From: Manihot esculenta
Lineage: Eukaryota > Streptophyta > Magnoliopsida > Malpighiales > Euphorbiaceae
Direction: 5' to 3'
Assembly (NCBI RefSeq): GCF_001659605.2
Contig: NC_035164.2
Location: 12,250,965 to 12,314,964 of the forward strand
DNA: 64,000 nt
Position numbers and translations under genes: made by a program. A model generated the notes under the pieces. That model was not told the origin of the DNA. It made no database searches and saw only the letters and a list, made by a program, of their open reading frames with translations. This document shows positions 62,613 to 64,000 of the stretch, one piece after another (position 1 is the stretch's first letter; each line of letters begins with the position of its first letter).

Positions 62613-64000
62613 GTCAGTGGACCCAAGTGTGATCCATCAGTGGCAGAGTTAGTCTGTCAGTGTAGTCCAGTTTTTGTTGAGGGGAGATGCATGTCCGCCG
62701 ACCTTGTGGTTCTAGATTTGACAGACTTTGACGTCATTCTAGGGATGGACTGGTTATCTACCCATGGTGCTACCTTGGACTGCAGGGACAAGGTAGTCAG
62801 GTTCAAAGGTCAGGATGGATCAGAGGTTGTCTTCAGAGGAGACAGGAGGGGTACACCTAGAGGTATGATCTCAGCTCTTCAAGCTCGTAGGTTGCTTAGG
62901 AGGGGATGTCAGGGGTATTTGGCTCATGTGAGAGCGCTAAATAGTCAGGTTAGAGAGCCCGCCTCGGTGCCAGTGGTTAGAGAGTTCTTAGATGTGTTCC
63001 CAGACGAACTGCCAGGTTTACCACCTGCTAGGGAGATAGAGTTCGAGATAGAACTGATGCCTAGAACCCGACCGATCTCTATCCCTCCCTACAGGATGGC
63101 GCCAGCAGAATTGAAAAAGTTGAAGGAGCAGTTACAGGAGCTGGTAGACAAGGGTTTCATCCGACCGAGTACCTCACCCTGGGGTGCTCCAGTGCTGTTT
63201 GTGAAAAAGAAGGATGGATCTCTTAGACTTTGTATCGACTACAGGCAGTTGAACAAAGTCACTACCAAGAACAAGTACCCATTGCCAAGGATCGACGATC
63301 TATTCGACCAGCTAGCAGGAGCGGGTTGTTTCTCCAAAATAGATCTGAGGTCCGGGTATCATCAGTTGAGGATCAGGGAAGAGGACGTGCCAAAGACAGC
63401 TTTCAGGACCAGATATGGGCATTTTGAGTTCCTTGTGATGCCGTTCGGGTTAACTAACGCCCCTGCAGCATTCATGGACCTCATGAACCGAGTGTTTAGC
63501 CAGTACCTGGATCACTTCGTTATTGTCTTCATAGATGATATCTTAGTGTATTCCAGGAATGCAGAGGAGCATGCCCATCATCTGCGGTTGGTTCTACAGA
63601 CCTTGAGGGAACATGGCTTGTATGCCAAGTTCTCTAAATGTGAGTTCTGGCTGAGGAGCATTTCGTTCTTGGGGCATGTAGTGTCAGAGAATGGGATTGA
63701 GGTAGACCCCAAGAAGACAGAGACTGTGGCTAACTGGCCTAGACCCACATCAGTGACAGAAATTAGAAGTTTCTTGGGTTTGGCGGGTTACTACAGAAGG
63801 TTCGTGCAGGACTTCTCAAAAATAGCAGCTCCTCTAACCAGACTAACCAGGAAGAATCAGAAGTTTCTGTGGACCGACCAGTGCGAGGAGAGTTTTGAAG
63901 AGCTCAAGAAGAGGTTGACTTCAGCACCAGTTTTAGCTCTGCCATCTAGTGGAGAGGACTTTACAGTCTTTTGTGATGCGTCCCGTGTGGGACTGGGTTG
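62613..64000 (+). CDS. Tek6 protease remainder and RT, runs off window
   Basis: Same frame as gag after the UAG and open to the window end (462 codons). Protease C-terminus with ILGMDWL, then [21 protein letters not shown] with [20 protein letters not shown] (intact, unlike Tek3) and FIDDILVYS, then the start of RNase H ([10 protein letters not shown]) at the edge. The codon that is TAG in Tek3 is TCG here (62964-62966). IN and the 3' LTR are outside. Confidence 0.92.

Noticed and set aside
63230..63427. 65-codon frame (also near 22021-22218) overlapping RT
   Set aside because: It is an out-of-frame shadow of the conserved RT coding region, shared because Tek3 and Tek6 RT are near-identical.
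1..64000. Host gene or defence system hidden between elements
   Set aside because: Every interval over about 300 bp is assigned to an element, LTR or element spacer. No unexplained sequence remains that could hold a host gene.

Overview
This 64-kb window is plant heterochromatin made almost entirely of nested Ty3/Gypsy LTR retrotransposons. I found no host gene, tRNA gene, rRNA gene, CRISPR array or bacterial feature. Polyproteins of the Tekay/Del chromovirus type (gag-PR-RT-RNaseH-IN plus a C-terminal chromodomain-like tail) and of the Athila type (tRNA-Asp primer site, Athila-like gag, PR, IN and a third ORF) point to a flowering plant, probably a eudicot. The species cannot be read from the sequence; a Euphorbiaceae such as cassava is a guess only.

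Ten elements can be separated. I call them Tek1-6 (Tekay type) and Ath1-4 (Athila type). Left to right: Tek1 (minus, 1-3012, runs off the left edge) sits in the protease gene of Tek2 (minus, 3013-6158 plus 56119-56920). Tek2's 5' LTR was split by Ath1 (minus, 6159-56118, about 9.2 kb once its insertions are removed). Ath1 was then hit three times: by Ath2 (plus, 7571-17010, target duplication GCGTC), Tek3 (plus, 17177-36569, TTCTT) and Tek5 (minus, 40068-51951, GTCTG). Tek3's 3' LTR contains Tek4 (plus, 25769-35352, CCGCC) and Tek5's 5' LTR contains Ath3 (minus, 44640-51576, CCTAT). On the right, Tek2 lies in or beside an old Athila remnant, Ath4 (plus, 56921-58381), whose LTR is interrupted by Tek6 (plus, 58382 to beyond 64000). 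All five complete insertions have exact 5-bp target duplications, so the nesting order is well supported.

Only Tek4 looks coding-complete: one 1645-codon gag-pol frame, perfect primer site, polypurine tract, and two LTRs of identical length (2172 bp). Tek3 and Tek6 carry single in-frame UAG codons. Ath2 keeps gag-PR and IN but has lost RT-RNaseH. Ath3 keeps only gag-PR plus the start of RT fused to the end of ORF3. Both have nearly identical LTRs, so both moved recently, presumably using enzymes supplied in trans.

The most interesting signals are short palindromes that ordinary retrotransposon annotation does not explain. (1) A hairpin with core TTTGCCCAAA is scattered through LTRs, gag spacers, PR-RT linkers and 3' spacers of the Athila-type elements; its flanking arms differ between families yet stay complementary. 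(2) A minimal ORF, Met-Ser-Gly-stop, lies at a hairpin apex 115-160 nt downstream of the TATA box in all four Athila-type LTR families, ending at the first stop reached from the first leader AUG. (3) Tekay-type LTRs carry paired copies of TTCGGCCGCCGAA, with a GCC-box core, on both sides of the TATA box. (4) Tekay-type leaders carry conserved splice-like signals, including a 3' splice site 5-9 nt before the gag AUG, and a predicted intron containing CCAGG...CCTGG iterons.
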